From: SFDP01 sp051891855
GTDB lineage: Bacteria; Bacillota; Clostridia; Lachnospirales; Lachnospiraceae
Length of the DNA: 64,000 nt
Direction: 5' to 3'
Assembly: GCA_051891855.1 (NCBI GenBank)
Contig: JBJFFP010000058.1
Location: forward strand, 26,220-90,219
The translations under genes were made by a program, and so were the position numbers. Below, piece by piece: positions 54,901 to 62,943 of this stretch. Position 1 is the first letter of the stretch. The number at the start of each line of letters is the position of its first letter. The notes under the pieces are model-generated. The model made no database searches and was not told where the DNA came from. It was given only the letters and a program-made list of their open reading frames with translations.

Positions 54901-56269
54901 GAAAATCAACAGCATGAGCTACGCCCAGGGAGAGGAATGTATTCCGGAGCTTTCTTTGAGCTACCAGGGAAAAGCATTGGAGAAAAATAAGGACTATACG
55001 GCCGTTTTCAGCAATAACAGACAGGTGGGAACAGCCAGTGTTCTTTTGACCGGTAAGGGGGACTATATAGGAAGCCGGACTCTTACCTTTGAAATTACAG
55101 GCTGTAAAATTTCCACCCTCTCTTTTTCCGGTATAGAAGACCGGGAATATACAGGGGAGGCTTTGGAATTAAAGGAGCTTAAGATTACCGATAAAGCAGG
55201 AAATGTATTGGTAGAAGATACAGATTATCAGGTGACTTACAAGAATAATCAGGAGTCGGGTCTGGCATCTGTGATCATTAAAGGACAGGGCGGCTATGAA
55301 GGAAGTGTAACCAAAACCTTCCGTATTTTGCCTTATGATATTGCGGCAAACAGCCAAAGCTGGAATTTGGAAGGGATAGACGGGGGCCTGAAGCCGGCCT
55401 TTGCTGCCGCCTTAGAGAAGCTGGAGGTTGTTTATGAAAAGGACGGGGTAAAGCCTGAACCTACAGTTACCTTCAAAGGAACGATTTTGGTGAAAGGAAA
55501 GGATTATCAGCTGTTCTGGAAGAATAATACCCAGGCAGGCTCTGCCGGAGGGGAAAATCCCCCCACCCTTGTCATTACCGGTAAAGGCAATTATACGGGA
55601 ACGGTCACAATGGCATTTACCATTCTGACGAAGGATATCGAAAGAGTAGCCATCAGTGCATCGGACGTAAAATATAAAAACAGGACGGGATATTGCTTTG
55701 TTTCCCCGGTATTAAAGGATGAAAGCGGCAGGAAACTGGTATCCGGAAAGGACTATAGCAGTGAGCTTTCCTATACCTACGAAACCCAGGTGACCTTACA
55801 GGACGGAACTGTCCGTAAAGCTGGTGATATCGTAGAGAAGACGGATATTCCCACTCCGGGAGAGAACCAGGAGGCTAAAATCCGTGTAACGGTAAGGGGA
55901 ATCGGTAACTACAGCGGCAGTACCCATACTGTCTATAGTATTTTGGAAAATACCTCCTGGCTGTCAGAGCTTTTACCCATTTTTCAGGAAAAAGCCAAGG
56001 AACCGGAAAGCAGTCCGGCTTTGGCAGTGCCTGTGCTTTTATCCGGAAGCTCCGGTGAGTCGGTAGTGAAAATAACAAAAGAAGCAACACAGCCGCTTTC
56101 TGCCTTACAAAATCAGGTTTACAGCACAAAGGAAGAGAAAGTGGATGAGCAGCCGGACTATCTGATTGGGACTACGGCAGAGGAATTACTGTATGGGAAA
56201 AAACCTGAGACAGAAAGCAGTATTTACTACTCAGGAGTAGGAATGCTTATGGGGGTTTTGAACCCGTGA
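51914..56269 (+). CDS. Secreted cell-wall glucosaminidase with long Ig-like and YTG repeat tail
   Basis: A 1451-residue protein. A signal peptide (FLAAVLCLCLFLNTGSYALA) precedes an SH3-like domain (about 70-145) and a GH73-type endo-beta-N-acetylglucosaminidase domain (about 185-455) with SSYQVYLKKLKETHPNW and the probable catalytic E331 in ARVIQEQGVKG. Bacterial Ig-like domains (about 470-740), an InlB/Flg_new-type repeat (MGWYTGENG, about 795) and six divergent repeats of the pattern YTG...KDYTVSYKNN...GKGNYTGT (about 835-1360) follow. The start is TTG with GAAGGAAG upstream or the ATG at 51932. It is expected to cut peptidoglycan glycan chains outside the cell. No sortase signal is seen. 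Confidence 0.9.
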   Translation: MNSLLPMRKKGFLAAVLCLCLFLNTGSYALAVQSNEDTVSGNNIAGGWDESYPEDADEAGEKLEALAREKEIYALVYLTDTYEVKADAAGSAKTVAVLPTAWTVQILGMKVEVYNQEEDLFRVWYRVQFYQQDELLSGYIEEAYLAYSDERLLEWKQQYPSLFPENNVSLLSTTTYYSDVERFPSSYQVYLKKLKETHPNWIFVPMNVNRDWEECVREQLGNYSWIYYTQPERFRGEKINSSWYYASYEGISYYMDPRNFLTEENIFQFEQNTYNASYHTQAALQNFLNGTFMAGTIPGDSLGRTYAYTIWTSGKDRGLSPFNLAARVIQEQGVKGTSAMISGTYPGYEGYYNYYNISASGTTDAEVLKNGLTYARNQGWNTRYKSLYEGAAFIGNSYILKGQDTLYLQKFDVEKSRGYLHQYMQNIMAPYTEGRSMRSMYVSAGSINSAFVFKIPVFKNMPGANYTLTPASLTLEKGKSSSLSLKCNGILVSDPQSVAVFSSGNPTVAQVSQTGVVTAKGSGETVIRARIQNGDEEVELTVQVKVLAALKGISLDQSEIQLYVKEDLTEQVAFLDEEGRTQYLDGKDCPGEAALQVIYDPWDTTDERTVRWTVEDENILTLEPDSQDGSRVVLYAKAGGMTTVTAQVGKFTASVQVKVRVPMSSAEVTTTKLSLYRGQSRQLMVKYSPFTTTDIVEPEWYSDNEDIVVVKNGVIYAVGEGSTKIHGAVGPFDGSQAKLSCEVSVEACQVVFKNKNGTDWVTAKGDYGKSLEYLSSETGEIPWLPESEGEIFMGWYTGENGQGDEITSSTTLYDHLTVYPYFVSREQEFYVKPIGNLMYTGASLKPEPEVYSGSSKLVKGVDYTVSYENNKDVSTDKDTVNLPTVRIKGKGKYTQTITVTFNILPKNISHQDIKTQDLTTAYTGRLQKMQPELWDGERSLQWNKDYLLEYPDTSQGAYLEAGTYEITITGKGNYTGVRTVYLTISKRIRLSQVTVGKINSMSYAQGEECIPELSLSYQGKALEKNKDYTAVFSNNRQVGTASVLLTGKGDYIGSRTLTFEITGCKISTLSFSGIEDREYTGEALELKELKITDKAGNVLVEDTDYQVTYKNNQESGLASVIIKGQGGYEGSVTKTFRILPYDIAANSQSWNLEGIDGGLKPAFAAALEKLEVVYEKDGVKPEPTVTFKGTILVKGKDYQLFWKNNTQAGSAGGENPPTLVITGKGNYTGTVTMAFTILTKDIERVAISASDVKYKNRTGYCFVSPVLKDESGRKLVSGKDYSSELSYTYETQVTLQDGTVRKAGDIVEKTDIPTPGENQEAKIRVTVRGIGNYSGSTHTVYSILENTSWLSELLPIFQEKAKEPESSPALAVPVLLSGSSGESVVKITKEATQPLSALQNQVYSTKEEKVDEQPDYLIGTTAEELLYGKKPETESSIYYSGVGMLMGVLNP

Positions 56270-56329
56270 GAAAGAGTCAGTACCTTAAGAAAAAACTAAT
56301 ATTTGAATAAGAAATCCTTTGCTATTGAT

Positions 56330-56338
56330 TGCTATAAT
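56330..56338 (+). promoter_or_regulatory. Extended -10 promoter of the MORN gene
   Basis: TGCTATAAT, a perfect extended -10, lies 45 bases before the ATG at 56383. No clear -35. Confidence 0.6.
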
Positions 56339-56382
56339 AATTTCATTATCGGATGGAAGGAATAGTGAAGGGAAAGTGAAAG

Positions 56383-57423
56383 ATGAAAGAATTAAAGAAT
56401 AAGGAAGTCATTATCGGTCTGATTATCATTATTATTTTAGGAGTAATTGCCCTTTTTTTGCTGATTAGACGGGAAATGGGAAGAGGCATAAGAGAGGAAG
56501 AGCCTGAGACAAAAAATATTGAGCAGGAGGGCTGGTACGGGGAAAATGCTGAAGCTGTCCCTACAGAAGAGGAGCTTTCCACTGCGGATGAGAAAAATCC
56601 TGCCGCAGAAACCGGCCCTGCTTCTTCTGTACAGGAAGGCTCTGATGGATATACCCTGAAAGTGGAAGGCGGTGGGAACAGCTCTTCTTCAAAAAGTACA
56701 GATTTTTACTCTATTCTGGGCAAGGAAAAATATCATGGCTCCACTCTGGTAAAAAGAAAGACCGATGATGGACAGCTTAAGGAGCTCTTTGAGTTTTGGG
56801 ATGCTTATAAAATGGAGGCAGTGCACGATCTTCTCCGTTTGGACAGAATTAAAGAAATTTCAGCGGAGCTGAAGGGAACCAATAAGTTTTATTATTATGG
56901 CTCAGTGGATTCTCTGGGACGCCCCAGTGGAAAGGGATTAGCCGTATACGGAAATAATACCTATTACTGCGGAGAATGGAAAGAGGGTTTAAGAAGCGGT
57001 CAGGGAATGTGGCTTCAGCTTGCCCTTTATGATGAAACGAATGAGGCACAAAATACAGGGATTCTGGAGCACATGTATAACGGAAGATGGAGCAGGGACC
57101 TTCCTAACGGACAGGGACAGGAGCATTTCAGCTATGATTATACCGTTTTAGAGGTAGAAGATAAGACTATTGCCAACGTTATCGGTAATTTCACAGACGG
57201 TTATTATGATGGTGAAATGTATATTATGAGTACGGATGGAAATGGAAATACAAAGGACTGGAACGGTGTCTGCAAAAAGGGAGTATGGGAAACTCTTCTG
57301 GAAGGAAGCCTGACCAAAGGGGTATGGCGTTCAACGGAGATGAATGAGCAGAGGTATTATGATTTTCATTATATGTTTCCCGAAGAAAACGTAAATCAGG
57401 GAGTGTACGGACTAAAAAAATAG
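56383..57423 (+). CDS. Membrane-anchored MORN-repeat protein
   Basis: A 346-residue protein with one membrane helix (about residues 9-27), a long acidic Ser-rich linker (about 35-105) and a C-terminal domain (about 160-300) with MORN-like repeats: YYYGSVDSLGRPSGKGLAVY, YYCGEWKEGLRSGQGMW and YNGRWSRDLPNGQG. MORN repeats often bind lipids or other proteins. The large linker suggests the MORN part is outside the cell. The function is unknown. The stop is next to the following gene, so these genes are probably co-transcribed. Confidence 0.75.
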   Translation: MKELKNKEVIIGLIIIIILGVIALFLLIRREMGRGIREEEPETKNIEQEGWYGENAEAVPTEEELSTADEKNPAAETGPASSVQEGSDGYTLKVEGGGNSSSSKSTDFYSILGKEKYHGSTLVKRKTDDGQLKELFEFWDAYKMEAVHDLLRLDRIKEISAELKGTNKFYYYGSVDSLGRPSGKGLAVYGNNTYYCGEWKEGLRSGQGMWLQLALYDETNEAQNTGILEHMYNGRWSRDLPNGQGQEHFSYDYTVLEVEDKTIANVIGNFTDGYYDGEMYIMSTDGNGNTKDWNGVCKKGVWETLLEGSLTKGVWRSTEMNEQRYYDFHYMFPEENVNQGVYGLKK

Positions 57424-57439
57424 CATGGAGGATAAAGGC

Positions 57440-58024
57440 ATGGCAAAAAGGTGCATCGTTACGATTGGAAGAGAATATGGAAGCGGTGGAAGAGAAATCG
57501 GTGAGAAGCTGGCAGATAGATTGGGAGTTACCTTTTATGACCGAAATCTTTTAAATCTTGCGGCCCAGGAGAGCGGAGTCAGTGAAGAAAGGCTTTCTGA
57601 GACGGATGAAAAACTGGAAAAACGGTATTTTAATTATGGAGTGGAAAATTTAAGTGAAGAGCTTTTTCATTTCCAATCCAAAATCATGGTAGAGAAAGCT
57701 AAAATGGAGTCCTGCGTGATTGTAGGAAGATGTTCGGATATTATTTTAAAGGATTTTGCCCATGCAGCTCATATTTTTATTTATGCAGATGAAGAGGATA
57801 AAATTATGAGGATCAGGGAGCGGAATAATCTGGATGAGGTTAAAGCCAGAAAGCTGATGAAGCAGACGGAAAAAATCAGAAGCTCCTACTACCAGTATTA
57901 TACCGACTGTGACTGGGGGAACCGGGAAAATAAAGATTTACTGATCAATTCCAGCAAGACCGGTATTGAAGGAGCTGTGGAGGTAATTATTGCCTACTTA
58001 AAAATTAGAGGAATGATTGATTGA
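57440..58024 (+). CDS. Cytidylate kinase-like protein
   Basis: A 194-residue P-loop protein of the cytidylate kinase-like family. It has GREYGSGGREIGEKLADRLG (P-loop) and FYDRNLL, then VGRCSDIIL, and the lid-like REREN-type RIRERNN. The family is related to CMP kinase but is found as a second copy in Clostridia; the real substrate is unproven. GGAGG before the ATG at 57440 decides the start. It overlaps the next gene by four bases. Confidence 0.85.
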   Translation: MAKRCIVTIGREYGSGGREIGEKLADRLGVTFYDRNLLNLAAQESGVSEERLSETDEKLEKRYFNYGVENLSEELFHFQSKIMVEKAKMESCVIVGRCSDIILKDFAHAAHIFIYADEEDKIMRIRERNNLDEVKARKLMKQTEKIRSSYYQYYTDCDWGNRENKDLLINSSKTGIEGAVEVIIAYLKIRGMID

Positions 58025-59049
58025 CCATGATTGTAAAAGAAGAAATAAGAATTATACAAATGATTGTTCATATTCTGGATGCCACTGTGGGAATGCCGGT
58101 GCTTTCCGATTCCATATTGGAATACGGCTCTGATTTCAGTGATTTTGTCCGGGAACATATCGGCAGGATCGGAAGTAAAGATGAGGCAAAGGATTGTGAA
58201 TTCTATCAGAAGGAATCCGAAATATATCAGATGCTGGCCGGGGGAATAGGAGAAAATTTTGTTTCGATCAGCCAGGAAATCGCTTCCAGGCTGTATACCC
58301 TGATGAATAGCAATATTGACATTCCATCGGCAGATTTACTGGTGGTTCATTTTAATTCAGGAGAGAATGAGTATTTGGCTTTACTGAAAATGAATTTTAA
58401 GACCGGTTATACCCATAGGACTATGGCGAAGGAGGAGGGAAATATAAACGATATTATCTCCTATAAGGCTGTTCTCCCCACACACTCTCAAAGATTAACC
58501 GAAGCAGCCATTATTGATTTACATAGCTTAAAGCTAAAAGTAGTGGAAAAAAAGTATGAGGTCAATGGGGAAAAAACGAATTACTTTTCTTATCTGTTTT
58601 TAAAATGCTCAGGCCAGATGTCCCATAAATCCAAACTGGATATTATTACCAAGGCCATCGATAAGGTGCAGAGGGAGGGGATTGAGGAAGGGAGAGCCTA
58701 TGAAGCCCAGCTGCAGGCTAAGGCAATCATTCAGGAAGAGCTTGTCCAAAAAGGCGGATTTGTAGTAGAGGATTTGGCAGACAGAGTGTTTGAGGAACAG
58801 GCTGATCTTAGAAATGCTTTTCAGGAGCAGATGGAGAAGTATGATTTAGTCCGACAGGAGGTGCTTCCCCAAAGTGATGCAACCATTAGAAAGTATCAGA
58901 AGCAGTATCTGATGACGGATAAGGGAATTGAGATTAAGATTCCCATGGAGCAATACCGGGATAGTGGGTGTGTGGAATTTATTACCAATGAGGATGGCAC
59001 CATTTCCCTGTTGATTAAGAATATTGAGCGACTGGAGGCTAAATACTGA
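58021..59049 (+). CDS. Nucleoid-associated protein, NdpA/YejK family
   Basis: A 342-residue protein matching the 37-kDa nucleoid-associated family (IIQMIVHILDATVGMPVLSD at the start, LLVVHFNSGENEYLALLKMNF in the middle, and FLKCSGQMSHKSK). In E. coli YejK associates with the nucleoid and topoisomerase IV; the function in Firmicutes is unknown. The start is TTG at 58021 (AGAGGA eight bases upstream), overlapping the previous stop; an ATG two codons later is the alternative. It is part of the MORN-kinase-NdpA-lipase cluster. Confidence 0.8.
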   Translation: MTMIVKEEIRIIQMIVHILDATVGMPVLSDSILEYGSDFSDFVREHIGRIGSKDEAKDCEFYQKESEIYQMLAGGIGENFVSISQEIASRLYTLMNSNIDIPSADLLVVHFNSGENEYLALLKMNFKTGYTHRTMAKEEGNINDIISYKAVLPTHSQRLTEAAIIDLHSLKLKVVEKKYEVNGEKTNYFSYLFLKCSGQMSHKSKLDIITKAIDKVQREGIEEGRAYEAQLQAKAIIQEELVQKGGFVVEDLADRVFEEQADLRNAFQEQMEKYDLVRQEVLPQSDATIRKYQKQYLMTDKGIEIKIPMEQYRDSGCVEFITNEDGTISLLIKNIERLEAKY

Positions 59050-59097
59050 AATTAGGGCAGCAGCATTTTGCTGTCGGGAAATAGAAAGGTTAAAAAT

Positions 59098-60270
59098 TTG
59101 GATAATATCATATCTTATGTTGAAAAAAATCAGAATTGCAGTTTTGAGCAGCTGCCGTTTAATGAAGTGGATGCTCTGGTTTTATCCCAGTTTATTTATA
59201 TGAAGCTGGATGGACTTGTTCCTCATCATGAGGACAGGTATCGAGTGGAGCCTCTTCGCCTATGCCATATGGCAGCATTGATGGATGAAGAAAAAGTGTT
59301 TATAGATAAGCGTTATGAAAAGGATAACCGAGCTCTGTTATCTGCCATGTTGGGGAGTGTTCGCTATGTTGATATGCAGATGCATTTCTACTCCAATATT
59401 GTCAGTGTGGCGGCAGAGACTCAGTTCTCTGCCATAACGGTTTTTTTGGATAATGGACCTACTGTGGTGGTCTTTCGGGGAACAGATGAATCTTTAGTAG
59501 GATGGAAGGAAGACTTTAATATGTGCTTCTCGGAGCCGGTGACCGGTCAGGAGTTAAGTGCCAGATATTTGAAGCAGGTTGGGGATGAGCTGGAGGGCAG
59601 CTTTATGATAGCGGGACATTCCAAGGGAGGTAATTTTGCGGTCTATGCCTCCATGAATGTGGAAGAGGAAATCCAAAATCGTATTGAGCGGGTGTACAGC
59701 TTTGATGGACCGGGATTTCGTCCGGAAATTTTGGCCAGTGTGGATTTTGAAAAAATAAAAGCGAGAATCCATAAGTATCTTCCGCATTCCTGCCTGGTGG
59801 GAATGCTTTTACAAAGTCAGGAGCTCTACCGGGTGGTGGAATGCAGCAGTGTAGGATTTATGCAGCATAATCCGTATAATTGGCATGTTGAGGATGATCA
59901 TTTTAAGGAATTGGAGGATATTGCAGACAGTAGTAAGCTTTTTAATGAAACGATTAATCAGTGGCTTCTTGGACTGGATGAAGAGGAGCTTCATGGGTTT
60001 GCGGAAATCTGGTATGAAATTGCCAAATCTGCTCATGTAAAGGATTTATTGGAGGTGGCAGAGGCTCCGGGAAAAACTATGCATAATCTTTGGGAAGCTA
60101 CCAGAAATCTGGATGAAGAGAAAAAGAAGATGGGGAAAAAGCTGATTACCAGTCTGCTGCAGCTCTCCAGAGAGAATAGGAAAAATGCAAAAAAGCAGGA
60201 AAGAGACAGTGAAAAGAGCCCTTCTCCCAAAAAGCTACCGATATTTCTTGACAGGATGAAAAATCAGTGA
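59098..60270 (+). CDS. Mbeg1-like alpha/beta-hydrolase (DUF2974)
   Basis: A 390-residue lipase-fold protein of the Mbeg1-like/DUF2974 family. After NIISYVEKNQNCSFEQLPFNEVDALVLSQ come GPTVVVFRGTDESLVGWKED (oxyanion region), the nucleophile Ser in AGHSKGGNFAVY, and SFDGPGF with the likely Asp. The C-terminal tail is Lys/Arg-rich and disordered. The TTG at 59098 has AGAAAGG eight bases upstream and fits the family start; a TTG 30 bases earlier also opens the frame. Substrate unknown; it may act on lipids or peptides. Confidence 0.85.
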   Translation: MDNIISYVEKNQNCSFEQLPFNEVDALVLSQFIYMKLDGLVPHHEDRYRVEPLRLCHMAALMDEEKVFIDKRYEKDNRALLSAMLGSVRYVDMQMHFYSNIVSVAAETQFSAITVFLDNGPTVVVFRGTDESLVGWKEDFNMCFSEPVTGQELSARYLKQVGDELEGSFMIAGHSKGGNFAVYASMNVEEEIQNRIERVYSFDGPGFRPEILASVDFEKIKARIHKYLPHSCLVGMLLQSQELYRVVECSSVGFMQHNPYNWHVEDDHFKELEDIADSSKLFNETINQWLLGLDEEELHGFAEIWYEIAKSAHVKDLLEVAEAPGKTMHNLWEATRNLDEEKKKMGKKLITSLLQLSRENRKNAKKQERDSEKSPSPKKLPIFLDRMKNQ

Positions 60271-60276
60271 TAATAT
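60248..60276 (+). promoter_or_regulatory. Promoter of the cyclase gene
   Basis: A perfect TTGACA (60248-60253), 17 bases, TAATAT (60271-60276). The promoter lies inside the end of the lipase gene, so the cyclase gene has its own start. Confidence 0.8.
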
Positions 60277-60282
60277 ATCCAC

Positions 60283-60305
60283 AAACCTATCGGGTTGATA
60301 GGTTT
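60283..60305 (+). promoter_or_regulatory. Operator-like palindrome over the cyclase transcription start
   Basis: AAACCTATC-GGGTT-GATAGGTTT is a perfect 9+9 inverted repeat centred near the predicted start site. No T-run follows, so it is not a terminator. A repressor binding here would block transcription. Confidence 0.6.
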
Positions 60306-60378
60306 ATAGATATATACTGTAATTCATTCTTCTCCTCATGGGAGAAGGCAGATTATTCATCAAAGGAGGAGAGGAAAA

Positions 60379-61131
60379 ATGTACAAATTATGGGAAGCGT
60401 TAAAGGAAGCGAAGAAGTATCGGTGGGTGGAACTTTCCCATTCACTTAATAATGACAGTCCATTTTGGGCGGGGATTCCGGAAGGATCTGTAGAGCTTGG
60501 AAAGACCTGCTTTGATTGGGGAAATGAGATGTTGGAATGCCAAATCCAGACCTTTAAGTTTCCGGGACAGTTTGGTACGCACATTGATTTTCCGGGACAT
60601 TTTGTTAAGGGCCGAGAGCTTTCGGAAAAGTATGGTGTACAGGAGCTTGTTTTTCCTCTCTGCGTGGTAGATGTTACCGGTAAAGTGAAGGAAGATCCGA
60701 CTTATGTGGTGACAGCAGATGATATTCGGGAGTACGAGGAAAAGTATGGAGAAATTCCTGAAGGGGCATTTGTAGCCATTCGGACAGATTGGTCCAAGAG
60801 ATGGCCGGACATGGATGCACTTTCCGGTCTTGCAGAAGATGGAAGTGAGAATTTCCCGGGATGGTCCATAGAAGCACTTCAATATATCTATGAGATACGA
60901 AATGCAGCAGCAAACGGCCATGAGACCCTGGATACGGATGCATCTGCTGAAGCAGCAAAAGCCGGAGATTTAGCCTGTGAGCGCTATGTCCTGGATAAAG
61001 GGAAATTGCAGGTGGAGGTTCTTACCAACCTTGATCAAGTGGCACCGGCAGGGGCTGTATTAATCGTATCTTATCCCAAAATCGAAGGTGCAACCGGCCT
61101 GCCGGCAAGAGTATGGGCAATTACAGAATAG
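60379..61131 (+). CDS. Cyclase-family hydrolase (kynurenine formamidase-like)
   Basis: A 250-residue protein with the metal-binding motif GTHIDFPGHF (HxGxHxDxPxH type; residues about 66-75) and RTDWSKRW of the cyclase/kynurenine formamidase family. It also ends with a GL(P)ARVWAI segment typical of these enzymes. No tryptophan-degradation genes are near, so a formamidase-like amide or lactone hydrolysis is only inferred. AAAGGAGGAG precedes the ATG. It has its own promoter and operator-like palindrome and is followed by a terminator hairpin. Confidence 0.85.
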   Translation: MYKLWEALKEAKKYRWVELSHSLNNDSPFWAGIPEGSVELGKTCFDWGNEMLECQIQTFKFPGQFGTHIDFPGHFVKGRELSEKYGVQELVFPLCVVDVTGKVKEDPTYVVTADDIREYEEKYGEIPEGAFVAIRTDWSKRWPDMDALSGLAEDGSENFPGWSIEALQYIYEIRNAAANGHETLDTDASAEAAKAGDLACERYVLDKGKLQVEVLTNLDQVAPAGAVLIVSYPKIEGATGLPARVWAITE

Positions 61132-61166
61132 AAAACAGGGATAACAGAATTAAATTCGTAGTTTCA

Positions 61167-61200
61167 GGGAGGCTGTAACCGGGATTCGTTATAACCTCCC
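61167..61200 (+). terminator. Terminator after the cyclase gene
   Basis: GGGAGG(C)TGTAAC pairs with GTTATA(A)CCTCCC around CGGGATTC, a 13-base-pair stem with one mismatch. The following TCCTTGTG is only moderately T-rich. Confidence 0.6.
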
Positions 61201-61220
61201 TCCTTGTGTTCTAAAGGGAT

Positions 61221-61556
61221 TTATCCTAATTTGTCATAGTATTTCTGTATCTGTTCTCTGGAATAGTCTTTGTATGCTTCGTTGGCAGTTATGGCATGAT
61301 AGACAGCCTCAAAATCCGGCAATAAAGGGCGTAATGAGCCCACCAGAGCAGCAAGACCAATCAATTCACCTTGTTTATTCCCTTGTTCAATTCCTTCCTT
61401 CAGCCCTTCCTCAAGGGCAACTTCATGTTCGGCTTTTCTGTATTTTCTCATTTCCTCTTCGGCATCATATTCAAAAATACTCATGGATATAACCTCCCTC
61501 CGATTTTCCTCTAAGAATTGGAACAGAATCCACCGAAAGATCAGAACACCATATGC
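61221..61556 (-). pseudogene. Rpn/PD-(D/E)XK transposase-like nuclease, C-terminal remnant
   Basis: The frame is open on the minus strand from 61556 and reads FLEENRREVISMSIFEYDAEEEMRK followed by LEEGLKEGIEQGNKQGE, the typical tail of Rpn-family recombination-promoting nucleases. The N-terminal nuclease domain is absent, since a stop lies at 61559-61557. An ATG at 61484 with GGAGGGAGG could express the last 87 residues. Read as a mobile-element-associated gene relic. Confidence 0.75.
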
Positions 61557-61813
61557 TTAACGCAATAATAACATAATAATATCGAAGTTGTAAATAGAAA
61601 TATTTTAATGTGGCAAAGATGAGGTGAAAACGATGTATTTGCATACTGAAATGGATGGACATAATCTCGGGTTTATCGTAAGATAAGACTGTAGGAAAGT
61701 AACTTTTTTATCACTGCTTTAGAGAGCAAAATTTCACTCTGCAAAGCAGTGACATTGGGTATTTTGGGAGTAAGGACTCAGATGAATAAGCTTAAGAAGA
61801 AAGGGAGAAAAAA
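61557..61813. other. Intergenic stretch before hflK
   Basis: No coding frame or known RNA seen. It is AT-rich, and it holds one strong inverted repeat (61711-61752). No clear promoter for hflK was found. Confidence 0.5.
61711..61752. repeat. Inverted repeat upstream of hflK
   Basis: TCACTGCTTT and AAAGCAGTGA form perfect 10-base arms around a 22-base centre with an extra AGAG/CTCT pairing. Neither strand has a T-run after the stem, so it is probably not a terminator. Confidence 0.65.
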
Positions 61814-62878
61814 TTGATTAAGAAGGTTTATAATTTTACAGAAAAAAGAGGAAACTTCGGTAAAGGGGCAAAAAAGGTTTTTATTCCACTTTTTGTGGTG
61901 CTCTTACTATTTGTTATTCTTTTTATCGGCTATTTGGGAGTATATACGGTTAAAGAAACGGAAATAGCAGTTATCACAACCTTTGGACAGGCCCAGATGG
62001 TGGAAGAAAAAGGACTTCATTTTAAAATTCCCTTCATGCAGAAGGTAAAAAAGGTGGATACCACAGTGAAAGGTATCCCTATCGGATATGCTGCTGTCAG
62101 CCGAAGCGGTAATAATGAAATAAATGAAAAGAGCAGCGGCTATTCAGGAGCTATAACCTCTGTATCTGAGGAGGTTGAAGAGTCTTATGAGGAAGTTGCC
62201 GTTGAAAAGGAAAGCCTGATGATCACCAGCGATTTCAATTTGATTAACGTGGATTTTTATATTTCCTACCAGGTTTCCGATCCAATCAAGTACCTTTATT
62301 CTTCCAAAAATCCGGAGGCTATTTTAAAAGACATTTCCATGGCCAGCATCCGCACAGTAGTTTCTGCTTACTCTGTGGATAGCACCATTACTACCGGAAA
62401 GGCCGGGATCCAAAGTACAGTTAAGGCCATGATTATTGAAAGGCTTGAAGAAACCGATATTGGCATCACCTTAGTGGATGCGGCGATTCAGGATGTGGAA
62501 CCTCCCATTGAATCTGTAAATGATGCATTCAAAAATGTAGAAACTGCCAAGCAGGGAAAAGAATCAGCTATTAATGAAGCTAATGCCTATCGAAATCAGA
62601 AGATACCGGCAGCAGAGGCGGAAGCGGATAAGATTATGCAGGATGCCGAGGCGAAAAAGGTTTCCCGCATCAATGAGGCCAATGGTCAGGTGGCAAAGTT
62701 CAACGCTGAGTATGAGGAATACATAAAATATCCGCTGATCACAAAGCAGAGAATGTTTTACGAAACCATGTCTGAGCTGCTTCCCCATTTGAAAATCTTT
62801 ATTGAAAATGGGAATGGGGATGTGTTAAAACACATTTCACTGGATTCTTTAAGCGGCTCCATCAGTGGAAACGAATAA
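61814..62878 (+). CDS. hflK: HflK-type prohibitin/SPFH membrane protein
   Basis: A 354-residue inner-membrane protein: a short cytoplasmic N-terminus, one membrane helix (about residues 23-45), then the SPFH domain (TVKETEIAVITTFGQ, GLHFKIPF) and a C-terminal coiled coil (AEAEADKIMQDAEAKK). In E. coli HflKC forms a cage around FtsH and modulates proteolysis. The start is TTG with GGGAG seven bases upstream. An acidic Ser-rich insert (about 95-125) sits inside the SPFH domain. hflC follows 65 bases later. Confidence 0.88.
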   Translation: MIKKVYNFTEKRGNFGKGAKKVFIPLFVVLLLFVILFIGYLGVYTVKETEIAVITTFGQAQMVEEKGLHFKIPFMQKVKKVDTTVKGIPIGYAAVSRSGNNEINEKSSGYSGAITSVSEEVEESYEEVAVEKESLMITSDFNLINVDFYISYQVSDPIKYLYSSKNPEAILKDISMASIRTVVSAYSVDSTITTGKAGIQSTVKAMIIERLEETDIGITLVDAAIQDVEPPIESVNDAFKNVETAKQGKESAINEANAYRNQKIPAAEAEADKIMQDAEAKKVSRINEANGQVAKFNAEYEEYIKYPLITKQRMFYETMSELLPHLKIFIENGNGDVLKHISLDSLSGSISGNE

Positions 62879-62943
62879 TGCCGTTTTCGGATATATGCTT
62901 TAGGATAAGAAACTCAGATTATTGAATACAAAGGAGGATGACA

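Noticed and set aside
46551..56269. Sortase-anchored or S-layer proteins
   Set aside because: Neither giant protein has an LPxTG-type signal with hydrophobic tail, and no SLH domains were seen.
61711..61752. Intrinsic terminator upstream of hflK
   Set aside because: The stem is strong but no T-run follows on either strand, so it is listed as an inverted repeat.
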